Shown here piece by piece: positions 11,614 to 23,460 of a stretch of 64,000 nucleotides of DNA; the first letter of the stretch is position 1, and each line of letters starts with the position of its first letter. The DNA comes from Anastrepha obliqua (lineage: Eukaryota > Arthropoda > Insecta > Diptera > Tephritidae), in contig NC_072892.1 in NCBI RefSeq assembly GCF_027943255.1, forward strand, positions 17,879,792-17,943,791, in the 5' to 3' direction. The notes below the pieces were generated by a model. It had not been told where the DNA came from. It saw nothing but the letters and a program-made list of their open reading frames with translations, and made no database searches. Both the position numbers and the translations under genes were made by a program.

Positions 11614-12218
11614 TTACAAAAAGGAAAGCTCTAGGTTTAATATTTCGTTATATGTACTGGCTGCTAAACCGCAAATCCACCCTCTCAATGGACAACAAAC
11701 TTATCCTCTACAAATCTGTGATAAAACCAGTCTGGACTTACGGAATCCAACTGTGGGGTACTGCGTCAAATTCAAACTTGGAAATCCTGCAGCGTTTCCA
11801 GTCCAAGACTCTACGCACCCTAGTCCACGCTCCGTGGTACGTGACAAATGCCCAAATTCATCGGGACTTAGACATCCCTTCAATAAAAGAGGAAATACAA
11901 AATGTAGCCAGTAAATACCGAAATCGACTTCAATCGCACCCAAATGAGCTGGCCTCTACCCTCATGTCACCATCATGTGTCTTTTTAAGGTTGAAAAGAA
12001 AAACACCAATTCAGCTCGTCCAAGAGCCATCTATAAAAAATTGAATTTATTTATTTATTATTATATTTATTAGGAAGGATATTTCACTGGAAATATTCCT
12101 TTAATACTAAAATCAAAGCCACTCTTAAATGTAACCAAATATTTGTAAAATGTCTTCTAAGAACTGTAAGTATAGACAGAATACAGAACAAAATAAAGAT
12201 TTAAATAAAAAAAAAAAA
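11614..12218 (+). mobile_element. 5'-truncated Jockey-clade LINE with poly-A tail
   Basis: The single frame at 11604-12044 encodes the end of a Jockey-type ORF2: MYWLLNRKSTLSMDNKLILY, KPVWTYGIQLWGTASNSNLE, ILQRFQSKTLRTLVHAPWYV and TNAQIHRDLDIPSIKEEI. These are the conserved C-terminal blocks of the group (Jockey/BS/Doc-like). The 3' UTR ends in AATAAAGATTTAAAT and an A-run at 12207-12218. An 11-bp target duplication TATGATATTAT flanks the copy (11603-11613 and 12219-12229). The whole remaining coding part is open, suggesting a relatively young, dead-on-arrival insertion of about 0.6 kb. Confidence 0.92.
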
Positions 12219-12325
12219 TATGATATTATATAGATATATATTGTATATATATTAACAGCGAATTTGGGTAATGAAACTTCACTCAATCATATCATCTGGT
12301 ACATATAGGGATTAAAATGTAAATA

Positions 12326-12558
12326 TTGGGTTGGCAATTAAGTAATTGCGGATTTCACTCATAGATGGCTTCTGTTGAATTTTTAGGTTTTCAGACGTAG
12401 TACAAATATAAAACATATTTTGGTATTTGATAGTTGGCAATTCAGCTGTCAATCAGTAAACAAATTTTTTGATCGGTTGCGTAGTTTTCGTTTGGCGTTC
12501 GTTGAAAAATGGAAAATCAAAAGGAACATTTTCGTCATATTTTCCTTTTTTATTTCCG
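12326..12558 (+). pseudogene. 5' end of a mellifera-type mariner, transposase start only
   Basis: After a TA (12324-12325) the sequence TTGGGTTGGCAATTAAGTAA is a mariner terminal repeat of the kind described for the mellifera subfamily. A 5' leader follows and then an ATG at 12509 opening MENQKEHFRHIFLFYFR, the start of that transposase. Homology stops at about 12558 and the remaining 1 kb of the element is absent. No right terminal repeat was found. Confidence 0.7.
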
Positions 12559-12559
12559 G

Positions 12560-12720
12560 ATTCTATACGTCATCCACTCTTATTGGGCCAAAAATCGTTT
12601 TCAATTTTTTTCTCTCCATGTTAGCAATCTGTGAACAATCAGCAAACTTAACAGTCCACACCTCACGTATGCTGCCACATGAAGATTTTGTACCTGCGTA
12701 AGCCGCCTCGATATCAACAA
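12560..12720 (-). pseudogene. Possible RTE-type LINE C-terminal scrap
   Basis: On the minus strand the translation ends ERKKLKTIFGPIRVDD, resembling the FERKVLRKIFGP-type block before the end of RTE polyproteins (compare FKRKVLRKMFGPARLDD at about 48810-48860). The rest is degraded. The match is short and the assignment tentative. Confidence 0.35.
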
Positions 12721-13153
12721 ATATTTGGTTTTACTAGTTTATTTATATATTTATTAAGCCATTAAGCTTTCATATTAATTGTGTATTAATTAAAGATAGT
12801 TTCTTTTAAAACATGGGTGCTAGAAATTGACTTTAAAGCTATGCTGTAATGCATCTCTTTTCCTAAATTTTCTGTAGAATCCGAATCTGCTAGGAACGAT
12901 GTTGAAAAAGAAATTAAATTTTCGCATATCTTCTTTTTTCATTGATTTTCATTCGTGCCATTCATTCTTGATTCCCGTACTAGTGAAAAGGACTTGGTGT
13001 ATTACAATTGAGCCAAATGAGTTTTAGCTTAGAGTATTCGACGAGAGGTTACTGCTGCCATTCGGTTGGTGCCGACAAACAGTTTTTCAATTAAGACAGT
13101 TTTTCATTCTCATCCTAAATTGGGTCCACTAAACGAATTGAATTAAATTTGTA
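12721..13153. other. Non-coding sequence without recognised features
   Basis: AT-rich spacer between the mariner fragment and the full-length mariner. No motif or repeat recognised. Confidence 0.4.
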
Positions 13154-14428
13154 TTAGGTGTGCAACTAAGTTCCCGCTGTTTGTCAATAGATGCCGCCAG
13201 CAGTGTGTGCTAGTCGATTCTAACATAACCTAAGCATCATAAACCAAGCTTAGGCATATGATAATCAAACTACTTCGACACGTTAGTGAATTTGTTTTGG
13301 TATCATAAACCAAATGGTTTTGTGAAAATGTCTGATTTTGTGCCGAATAATCGTCATTTGCGGAAAGTGTTAATTTTCCTCTTTCATTCGAAAAAACAGC
13401 GGCTGAAGCGCATTGAGAACTACAAAAAGTTTATGGAAATCCTGCTTTAAGTGAAACAACGTGCCGAGATTGGTTCCGTCGCTTCAAAGACGGTGATTTT
13501 AATGTTGACGACCGTCCGCGTGAAGGAAGGCCAAAAACTTTCGAAGACGCTGAATTGCAGGCATTGTTCAATGATGATCCATGTCAAACGCAAGAAGAGT
13601 TTGCTTCAGTATTAGGAGTTACCCGCCAATCCATTTCCAAGCGATTGCATGCTTTGGGAATGCTTCATAATCACTGGACTTGGGTGCCTTATGAGTTAAA
13701 ACCAAGGGATGTTGAACGTCGTTTCGCCTGTGAAAAACTGCTCCACCGGAAAAAAAGGAAGGGTTTTCTTCATCGCATCGTGACGGGTGCTGAAAAATGG
13801 ATTCAATACAGCAATCCAAAGAAAAGAAAGTCATGGGGATTGTCCGGTCATGCTTCTACGTCGTCGCCTCGGCCGAATATTCACGCTGCGAAGGTTATGC
13901 TATGTATTTGGTGGGACCAAGTTGGTATTATTTATTATGAACTCTTAAAACCAAGCGAAACCACTTCACTTCGACTTCAATTTATGCGATTGAGCCGAGC
14001 ACTGTGCGAGAAGCGGCCGTAATACGCGGAGAGGCATGAAAAAGTGATTCTACAGCATGACAACGCTGGGCCTCACGTTGTCAAACCCGTTAAAACCTAC
14101 CTGGAAACACTGAAATGGGAAATTCTACCCCACCCGCCATATTCTTCAGATATTGCGCCGTCTGATTATCACCTGTTCCGATCGATGCCACATAGTCTAG
14201 CTGACCAACAGTTCCATTCATATGAAGACATCAAAAAAGGGCTTGATACGTGGATAGCCTCAAAAGATGAACAGTTTTACCGCGACGGTATACGAGATCT
14301 ACCAGAAAGATGGGAAAGAGTAGTAGCCAGCGATGGGCAATACTTTCAATGATTCACTTGTAACCATTTTTTCGGAATAAAGTTATATTTTCATCAAAAA
14401 AACAGCGAGAACTTAGTTGCGTACCTAA
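13154..14428 (+). mobile_element. Full-length but inactive DD34D mariner, 1275 bp
   Basis: Terminal repeats TTAGGTGTGCAACTAAGTTC (left) and its near inverse ending at 14428, flanked by TA on both sides (13152-13153, 14429-14430). The transposase starts at ATG 13328 (MSDFVPNNRHLRKVLIFLFH) and ends at TGA 14350-14352. A frameshift lies in the A-run near 13395. The frame then reads TTCRDWFRRFKDGDF, the PRDVERRF linker and, after a TAA at 14020-14022, VILQHDNAGPHV and SDIAPSDYHLFRSM. The second and third catalytic Asp are 34 residues apart. The first catalytic Asp is replaced by Ala (VTGAEKW, about 13787). Frameshift, nonsense codon and lost Asp all make it dead. Confidence 0.93.
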
Positions 14429-14430
14429 TA

Positions 14431-16825
14431 TATTCTGAGCTTTTATTAGTTAGGGAAACAGAAAATGATCGTAAACAAAAATGAATGAATTTGAAAGTCA
14501 TCCATAAAATTTTGGGATAACTCTTTTGTATGGATATATATTTCTTGTTTTTGTTATATTGATTAAATGCATAAACAGGCAATTGAAAGCATCATTCATT
14601 TCACCATTTTACTGGCGTCGTAGGACAATCATAGTTGACACTTTTGCACTAGACAGCTGCGGCAGCACAAGCAGACAAGCAATGGAGCGCGTAAAGATTA
14701 AAACAAAGATTTCAAACCACTAAAATCATTTCTTTTAGTAAGAAAGTTATTCAAAAACCATATCGGATGATTAATTTTGCGCTTACACCCTTTGTTGGGT
14801 GTTTACCTCTACACCTGCACTGATTATTTCAGTTCGTCTTGTTGTGTTTTCACAAATGAAGCGACTTACTACTTTATGCCGCCCTCAAATGGCAAATAGT
14901 TTTTTATGCGGCGATTTTTCATGGCATGAATTTAATCGGAGTTTGGTTCTGTCCTACCCACAGCTGGTTTTAAACCCAATTCGACAACGAGGTGTGCTTT
15001 ACAGCTCTAAAAAACACCCTTCATAAAATATGCCATCATATCTCTGTTTCTCAGTTGCTGATTTTTAAGTGCATATCTAAAAATCTACATAGCTTTGATT
15101 GCGTGTTGTAGCTTAAGTGTTGGTTTTATTGTCTAAATTTCAGCAAATTCCTAACCTCAAAAGCCAACAACATCTTCCGCACTATCTGACGCTATCTTCC
15201 AAACGCTCGCTGCCAAAGCTTTTTCGATGTACGCTGCTGCCGGTTCAGCTCGTTTGCCATAAAAATCATTCATTTTAATTTCTTAAACACGTTTTAGCAA
15301 AATTTATTTATCGAAGTTAAATTAGCCTTTTCCTTTCAATTTATTCTATTTGGTATGCAAATTTATGTTATTTTCCAAAGCGTCAAAAATCTCGTTTTTT
15401 TGTTTATGTCATTCCAAACTGGTTGGACGTACGCGTTTTAAGCACAACAGAGGAAGAGCTAATCTTCGATTCCGCTGGCAAAGGGTGGAGCTGACAACAA
15501 ACACCATTAATACAGAATGACGGAAACTTAATGCAAAGAAATTCAAACTAAACAAATTAAAATAGCGAAAGTTACGTTTTCGAATATTTTATGGGCGCTG
15601 TCACCTTTGCGATGTAAAATGTGTAAATTAGAATATAAATAAAAAAAGGGTTTTTGTTGATTAGCTGAATATCGCTTGAAGAAAGTTTTTGGTGCTGACA
15701 GCCGAAACACGAAATATTTGGAATCTGGTAATCTAATATTTTTCAAACAAAAACAAAAAGGTAATGAAGAGGTGATAAATAGTCGCTTTTTAAACAAAAA
15801 GAAATTCTCATGAAACTGAGAGTTGGTGTGGAAATGGGAGTTGAAAACTAAATGTTGGTTTGATATGTGATTTGAATTTGGTTTTTGATTAAAAAGTGTA
15901 ACATTTGTAAAAACAACAAAGAGCGAAATTTTTCTGCACCTGCCTCCACACGCACCGACTGCAAATATTTTTGTTAATTTTTTAATTTAATATTTTTTTT
16001 TTTTGCATTTATACAGTCTTACTTATATGCCTGTGCACAAGTGGTTCATAAATTATTTACCTATTTCATATTTATGTAAAAATGCCAGCCTGCATTCCTT
16101 TTGACTGTAATCTGCGAGTACAGCAGCAGGTTGCTATGTAAGTACGCATGCACAAATATCTCAGCATTCATACCGACGCTAACCTCCTTTTCGTTTAGCG
16201 CAGTTTTGCAATTTTGTGCAGTGGAATGGTACCCATTAAATTCAAGCAAAAAATTGCAAAAAAAATCCTAAACTACTCGCACAAAGACTCGTTCGAGTGA
16301 GAGGTTTAATGGATATGTCCATGGCAAAAATGGCATTCATCTAAGCCCCATGTTTAATTGCGCGCATTTTTGCAAAAACTACATACACTCAGCATAGACG
16401 TAAAATAAAGCAACGATTCAAAAGTCGCGAAAATTGTTGAGAAACATAAGAGACTGAAATTTCGCCCTAAAAGTCGTCGCGTGGAAAACAAGACATTTTG
16501 TTGATCAACACGCATTCGACAAAGCGCCAAAGCCCAAAAACGAAAAAGCAGCAAAGCGCCAATGCAATCCAATTACCTTCTACGCTAGCGCAGCTCGCTA
16601 ATTTTATGTACATTTCGTGCGCCACAAAATGATACCGGCAAAGTGCAGATTGACTGTTAACGCTAACGCCAGCCCACCCGCTAGAAGTGGCCGCACTGAC
16701 TTATCGCATTATTGTCTCATAGCGCGCCACTGTTTCTAGCCCCTTCAGCTGAGCCGATACGTACTGGCACACTCACACACTCAAATAGTTATGTCTACGT
16801 TTATAGTTCAGTAAAAAGGCTTTTA
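14431..16825. other. Non-coding sequence, probably intron and flank of the minus-strand gene
   Basis: No coding frame with recognisable motifs. Because the exon at 16832-18537 ends in a splice donor, at least the right part of this stretch should be intron of that gene (inference). Position 14765-14782 carries GGATGATTAATTTTGCGC, the same 18 bp found twice near 60.7 kb. A T-run occurs at about 15992-16003. Confidence 0.45.
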
Positions 16826-16831
16826 ACTTAC
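16826..16831 (-). promoter_or_regulatory. Splice donor of the host gene
   Basis: On the minus strand the exon reads ...GAGACG|GTAAGTTAA. GTAAGT is the consensus donor. The long open frame reaches its first stop (TAA) two bases after the GT, so the stop belongs to the intron if this donor is used. The exon then ends in phase 2. Confidence 0.8.
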
Positions 16832-18537
16832 CGTCTCGTTTGCCTTGGTATCGACTGTGTCCAGCAGACCGGCGCTTTGTGCGTATGTTGATTTCGCGAC
16901 GACTTGTATGTGAGGTCGCCGCACTCGGACTGCCACACTTGCAGATTGCCTTCGGCTGGGTAGAAGGTGTACAGGCTATTGGTAGCCGAGGCGATGACCG
17001 GCGATCCACCAGCTGCTGCGACCAACGCAGCAGCGGCATCGCCGACATTCGCTGGATTGAGCACTGTTGTGGCAGCTGGCAGTGAAGCTGATGCTGTGCT
17101 CGCCGACAATGTCACACTCGAAATGGGTTGCACCAACAAGGCTTGCCCGGCAGCCGTTGAGCCAGCTCCCACTCCCCCGCTGGGATATTTGTAGTTCATC
17201 ATGCGTGTGTTGGTGGCAACATTGTTGGGCACGCCATGCGGGCCACCCACGCTATGCGCGTTTTGCACGCCGGTGCTCGTAATGCCGCTGCCCTCGTGCT
17301 TAAGGATAAGCGCATTGGCAGGGTCATAGCCATGGCGATGACGTGAAATGGCATCAACTGAATGTGAGCGCACATTAGCGCTGCGTGGTAGAAGCAGCGT
17401 GCGTGAAGCGTGCACTTGCATGCCGCCAACGCCCCCTCCGACGTTGTTGCTGCTGTTGTGGCTAGCGTTCGGTAGCCCTTTGATCACCGCAGGCGACATG
17501 GCGCGCGTGCGTGCGCGTCGAAATCCACTGGCCACACCACCGCCGACTGCGCTACCGCCGGCAGTAAAACGATGATTGTGCACTGTCTGATGGCCGGCGG
17601 CGGAGGCCACCATGGGTTGACGCTGTTTTTGATACTGCAGACGTTGCGCTGGTAATGGTGAAGCACCGGCGCTGCTCGTTGGCGTTGTTAGGGCATTGCT
17701 AGCGCGTGCCACATTGGCGGTCAGTGCGGCCAAGTTGGAACTTGCGCGGTATTGTGTGCCCAAATGGTGTTTGTTGTTGCTGTTCCCATTGCCGTTACTC
17801 GCGACCAGATAGTTATTGTTGTGCGCTGACTCAGCCGAGCCACGTCGTTGTTGTTGCAAATCCAGTTCTTTGTGAAATTTGTCCATTGCTGTATCGGATG
17901 CTTGTCTCATGTCAGCAGCAATGGAGGAGCCGTTGGTGGTGTTGACAGAGGCGGCAGCAGGTGCCACACTTATCGCTGGCTGACGTCGTGTAATTTGAGG
18001 CGGCGGTGCAACCATTGTCAGCAAGCGTTGCTTATGCAAATCAGTCTTCATGTTCGCTTTTGTTGCTGCTGTTGTGCAGATGCTAGATGAGCTTGCCGTA
18101 CTTGTTGTTGCTGTCATGGCTGATGCCGCCGCTGTTGATGCTGTTAGGCCTCCCGTGGCCGCTGACGAGAGCTGGGCAAGCGTTGAGCCGACACCTTGCT
18201 TTGCTACAACAACGCCTCTGTTGCTGTTGCTGTTTTTGTTATTATTATTATTGTTGTTGTTGTTGTTGTTGTTGTTGCCGTTGCTATTAATCTGACTACT
18301 ATTGTTCTGACTGTTGTTGTTGTTGTTGTTGTTGTTGTTGCTGCTGCTGCTGCAGCTCGTTCCACTTGTTTGATGCTCTGAATCAGTGGACACCCGATCC
18401 GGATCACTTTCGAAACCTTCGTCAAGGGATCGTGTTGGGCTCAGTATGGGTTTGGAGTGCTGCTCCAGTTTTGTGCTGGTTCCACCAGCTGTCAATGGTG
18501 TCAGCATCGTTGTTGTGTCCAGCTTACTAGCGTGCAT
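16832..18537 (-). CDS. First coding exon of an unidentified low-complexity (Asn/Ser/Ala/Gly-rich) host protein
   Basis: An open frame of 568 full codons plus two bases, from ATG at 18537 (context gaacgaaaaaATGC, A at -3) to a splice donor at 16831. I do not recognise the protein. The N-terminal part holds a non-repetitive acidic motif SLDEGFESDPDRVSTDSE at about residues 35-52. It is followed by Ser and long Asn runs coded by AAC/AAT repeats (18235-18345) and Ala/Thr-rich stretches. Basic Ser-containing patches follow (GFRRARTRAMSP, RSANVRSHSVDAISRHRHG) that look like kinase or 14-3-3 sites. The exon ends with a less repetitive segment including QVWQSECGDLTYKSS and VCWTQSIPRQTR. No signal peptide or membrane segment is visible. 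The composition is typical of disordered regulatory or cytoskeletal scaffold proteins in flies. Third-position GC is higher than in the surrounding DNA, supporting real coding. Downstream exons are not seen. Confidence 0.82.
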
Positions 18538-21500
18538 TTTTTCGTTCACACTTGGCGTATTTCTTGTTTCTTGTTATTGTTTTTGCCTTTTTAAAGCTCG
18601 ATGCAAGTGTCGGGTATTGTTAATGTTTGCTATTGTTATTGCTTTGTGATAATTATTAAGTTACAATGCGACGCGCTGCAACTTGTCGTAACGTTCCCTT
18701 ATAGCCACTGCAGAGACAATTCAGAGTCTGCTAGCCCTATCATATAACTCGGATAGCAAAATACTTTGTTCCACTTGGTTGCGCGTTTGCGGCTCGAAAA
18801 GGCGTAAGCCCGGTCTATTTTGCCTAACTTTAAAGCCCAGACGATTTGCGACAGCGTTCGTAATTTTTAACGTATACTGTTTCTTTGAGTTTTGCTATGA
18901 TATTTTATTGAAATTACGATGATATGAATTTAGTTGAAATTTCCACCCATCTTAGGCTTCGTCGATACACATCGAATAGCACAGGTCAATTTAACAGAGC
19001 GCCTAAACTCACAGTTCTACGAATTTTCATTCAGTTTCCATGCACCACATTGAATGGGGAAACTTTTCAGTACACCAACACACACGCAACTACAAAAGAA
19101 AATTATTTAATGCACATTCTCAACTTCGATTCACAATTTACTATTCACCTGCGCGTTTTACCTTTGCTGCTATTGCCGCCGTACGCTATACAATATCCAA
19201 TTTCCAATTTCAAATTTCTACTTTTATTTCTATACTTTTATTTGTAGCACTAATGCACAAAATATACGTTTATTTGTTTGTTTGTTTTGGCTCTTCTTTG
19301 CCCACTTGCTTTTCTAGCATTCAGAGATGCTGTAGCTGCCGGCAAACACTTGTCATTCGACTTCGTACACATATGAATATTTTTATTACCCTGGATGCTG
19401 TTATTTGTCTGCGTTGCGGCAGTCTCACTATCACCTTCGTTGTATTAATTCGATATTTCGTTTTTGCGATTTTAAACTCTGTTCTCCTCAACACATATGT
19501 TTTTCAAAGTGCTGCCCAATTGGCTTATTGTTTGATTTTTATATTTGATGTACTTCGAGCGAGTATTCGAATGTTTTCCGTTAACACGTATGTTACGTAT
19601 GAAAATCGTTTTCAAACTGATCGTCGACTCGAACGCGCATCTGCTAGACACCAGCATTGTGCTGCTACCACTGCTAATACAAGTATTTTTGCGAGTCTCA
19701 CATCAGCTGATACAGCTCTGCCGCTCCCAGTGAACGGGTTAATACAATTGCCCGCTACTCAAGCTCATATTTGTAGCGGCGACGTTATCTTCGGGGTTTG
19801 CAATGAACAAAACTTGCTGCAGCGTGCCAATTCTGTTGTGCGTCTCATTTGTCAGGCTGTTGTTGGACATTAATGTGTCAAATACAATATTTTTAGCTTC
19901 ATGATATCAGGACACATGTTAAGTGAAGACTCTGCAGTTCGAAAGTTTTTGAATTAATTAAAAAACAAAATTCTGTTTTGGGAATTTAATCGAATCGAAT
20001 GATGTAGCAACGCTTAACGTAAAGCAATTATAGATGTGTTGGCATCTAATTTAGGCTTATGTGTATTCCCGTTTTTTAATTGAGCTTTAAAATATTTTTT
20101 ATATATTTACTTTCTTACTTCTTTACTTTGGTAAAAGTCCTTCCTCCGTTTCCTTATTGCTGCTTTAGTATTTCGCGCCGCTCGGGAAATTAAAAAGTGG
20201 AGCCATTTTTGCTGCAGTACAGTTTTATAATTAAGTATTAATTCAGGTTTTCACGACTTTGATTATATTCCTAGCGCATTTCCATCGACCATACAAATAT
20301 GTGGATTTTTTGCTAGCCACCACTGTACTCTCTCGCAAACTCAACTCTTGAAGAAAGCACTGTAAACAAGTTTCTCAGAGGAGACACTCTGTTAACGGAA
20401 CAGTGCGAGTGAGTTGTTGGTCACATGGAGTCGTAGTAAAAATGCGCTTTTTATCAATGAAACCGTAAACTATTGCAGCCTACAACAGAAATACCAAACA
20501 AGTCAATGCAAAGAGCACTGAGAGCAAACCGGTTGGTCGTGAGCACTATATCACCACAAATGGCACCTGCTTCATCCATGGCAGCCGGTGTGGTGGCGCA
20601 GCAACTTTTGCCCGTTGAGTTTGGCTTTTGTTTTTGTTTTTCATTTCGTTTCATGTTTTTCGTCGAGTGGCTTTAATAGTTTGTATGCTGCTTTTATGCT
20701 CCCGCTTTTGTTGGTAGTAGAGATTGGTGGTGGTGCTCTTTACACGATTTTGCGTATTTTAACTGTTACTTTTTGTTTCTCCGCTTTATTGTTCAGGCTG
20801 TTTTTTACGACAGCCGTAATAACCAACGCGACTACTTTCATTGATGAGCGCATGCGCCAACACCAACAAGGTGCTCTACGGCTTAGTCAGGGCAGAGCTT
20901 GGGACGAAGGAAAAAATGCCTCATGTGGCTTACGTTGCAAACATGTGCATACCTACATACATATGTACGTATGCTCATACGTATACGTATTTAAAGAGTT
21001 GGCAGGAGCTGGCAAAGATGGAAAGGAAAGGCATTGTAACTGCACGTACGCTGGTCATTTCGCAGGCACTTTGCGGTTTTTATATTACATTACAGGCTTT
21101 TCATCTTCCGCAGCCGCCTTTCCAATCGACTATTCTGTGTTGAACGGAACTGAACTAAATAAGGTATCTTGGTTTGCCCATTGTTGGCAATGTTGCCAAT
21201 GTTGACTGATGCTGCTGCTGCTGCTACTGGTGGGCCTGCAGGCTAGGAGTAGGTAAGCTGAAACAATGAAAACAAAATGGGTAAGTACAATAAAATACGC
21301 CTTGCGTTGCAGTGGAGTGCAAATGGGGCAGCCAGTGGCAAAAGGAATATGTGGATGTTGAACAAAAAGCGACAATTCGATGTTATCGAAAATTGATGTT
21401 CAAGTGGAATGCTCTTAGTTTGATTGATTTCCGGGTAGGCAGCTATCGCCAAGTAGTACGAATAGTACAAGCGTCGAAATGAGGAGCGAATGGATTGATA

Positions 21501-22710
21501 GACGGATCGATTGAATGGGTTTTGCAAGGAGTGTGCAAGGTGATCGTGAGGCGGAATGGTCACATGGCTGATTGTTTTGATTTCCATTTCAGTTATACTG
21601 TTTGTGTGTTGTTGCCCATTGTCTGTCGTAGCGCTTCTCATGTCAATGGAAAGAAAAATGGTTTTAAGCCGGCAACGAATGCGCAACAGCAGCTACTTAA
21701 ATAAAAATAAAAAATGAAAATTTTTGCAAATAAGAGAAATTTATGCAACACAGCATCTGGACAAAGAAAATATACTTTTTTGATATACATACATACATAC
21801 ATACATACATACATGCATAAATGTATTTATACCTTCACGTAGGCATGCACCAAAATACGTATACATACTTGCTTAGGCGTGTGTATGTATGCCTTGCAAT
21901 GCTTCTGAGTGCTCACATTACGGCTGCTTCATTAATTGATCAATTCAACCGTTCATTTGTTAATCTGCCGGCATTTTAAAGTAGTTGTCTTTGTTGTGCG
22001 CTACATTGGGCCGCTCAGTTTTAGGCAGCTTTTCAAATATTGAAGTTATGGCAGGAAATGCTTCACCAGTGCATTTGCTCTTTGCTTCGATGTCATTAGG
22101 AGCTCTACACTGATTTCGGCTATCCAACTGCTGGCTTATTCCTTCACTTTTTTTCTAACTCCATTATAAATTGCTTATTACGTTCTACATATAGCCAGGC
22201 AGATAAGCCCTTTGTTCGCCGTTCTCTCTTTTTCTGATTTATTGGGTATTATTATGAGTGTAATTTTCTTTCTTCTTTCACCTCTTAAATTATTAATTAA
22301 AGTGGAACCTCTTTGTAGATGTGTACATACGCGTATATTTATTTTACTTGAACACCAACAACCACTTGTATCTACTCATATCTCTGCATGGTTGTGGTCA
22401 GTGCCCCGTATAATGGCGTAACTGTTTTCCGCCGCTGGCCATTTCTTATATTGTCGTAAATTTTTGTTCTTGGGAGTAATTTTAACCGTGGGGCTTAAAA
22501 ATTTTTATTTATCTATTTATTATTCTTATGCTTGCGCGTATGCGTGTGTGTGGAGAAATGCACAAATGCTATGCGTAGGTACGTACATTCACACGCACTG
22601 GTAGATTTACACAAGCTCTCAGAAAATGTGCTGGATTTATTAGGTAACCTTAAGTATTGTGTACAGTCATGTCATCTTATCATCTACTTATTTGTATGCC
22701 GATCTGCAAA
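18538..22710. other. Upstream flank / possible 5' UTR of the minus-strand gene; no other gene found
   Basis: The first few hundred bases upstream of the ATG probably include 5' UTR on the minus strand, but no promoter motif was confidently placed. A plus-strand open frame at 19040-19873 (277 codons) has no motif and an ordinary AT-rich composition, so I treat it as chance. Frames at 20588-21205 and 21243-21686 are likewise unsupported. A (CATA)n run lies at about 21785-21813, and ATAC/ATGT-rich patches lie near 20945-20990 and 21850-21890. Confidence 0.5.
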
Positions 22711-23460
22711 ACAATGTCCAAAATAAACAAGACTGAGCTAAAGTAGAAACGGCAGGAGCTTTGTTCTGATAACTTCGAGTTTATTTATTCAAAATAGGCC
22801 CCTCTGGCCTCGATACACTGTTTTGCGTGATCTAAAGGTTTTCGAAAAAGTGTTTCACGTCATTAACCAGAATCCGGACTATCCTTCAGGATGTCGGCAC
22901 AAGCCTTTTGCATGGCCTCTACGGACGCAAAACGTTTTCCTTTCGTGGCCAAATGCAATTTTCCGAATAAGTAGAAGTCACAGGGAGCCATATCAGGCGA
23001 ATGCGGTAATTGATTGATGGTTAAAATGGGATTTCTAGTCAAAAAATCAGTCACACGAGTGGATCGATGAGATGGTGCATTATCAGGCAATAAGCGCCAG
23101 CTTCCTCTTTCGCGGTATTCAGGGTGAATTCGACGAATGCGATGCAACAAACACTTCAAAAGGCCAAGATAGGAAATCGCATTGACGGTTTGGCCCGTTG
23201 GCACGAACTCCTTGTGGACAATACACTTGGAATCGTAAAAACAAATGAGCGTCTACTTGATTTTTGACTTCTCAAAATGCGATTTTTTGGATGGTGGCTC
23301 GTCTGGGCCTTCCATTCGGCACTTTATCTTAGTTTCAGGTTCTGGTTGGAAACACCACGTTTCACCACCAGTTACAATGTTGTAAAGGAAGTTCTCGCCT
23401 TTTCTCGCCTCTTTAATGAGGCGAACCAAACTGGCCAGGGAGGAGTCCCGAAAAAAACCA

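Noticed and set aside
16828..16831. TAA after TRR as the natural stop of the long minus-strand frame
   Set aside because: It lies inside a perfect GTAAGT donor; a stop created by the donor is the usual sign of an exon end.
17706..18649. Plus-strand frames rich in Leu, Val and Cys opposite the host exon (e.g. 18050-18295)
   Set aside because: They are the antisense of the AAC/AAT and CAG repeats in the minus-strand exon.
19040..19873. 277-codon plus-strand open frame upstream of the host exon
   Set aside because: No known motif, composition like the surrounding AT-rich DNA, no sensible start context and no splice evidence. Probably chance, although its length makes it the least certain rejection.
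20588..21686. Frames of 100-205 codons on both strands
   Set aside because: Overlapping, motif-free, with codon content like non-coding DNA.
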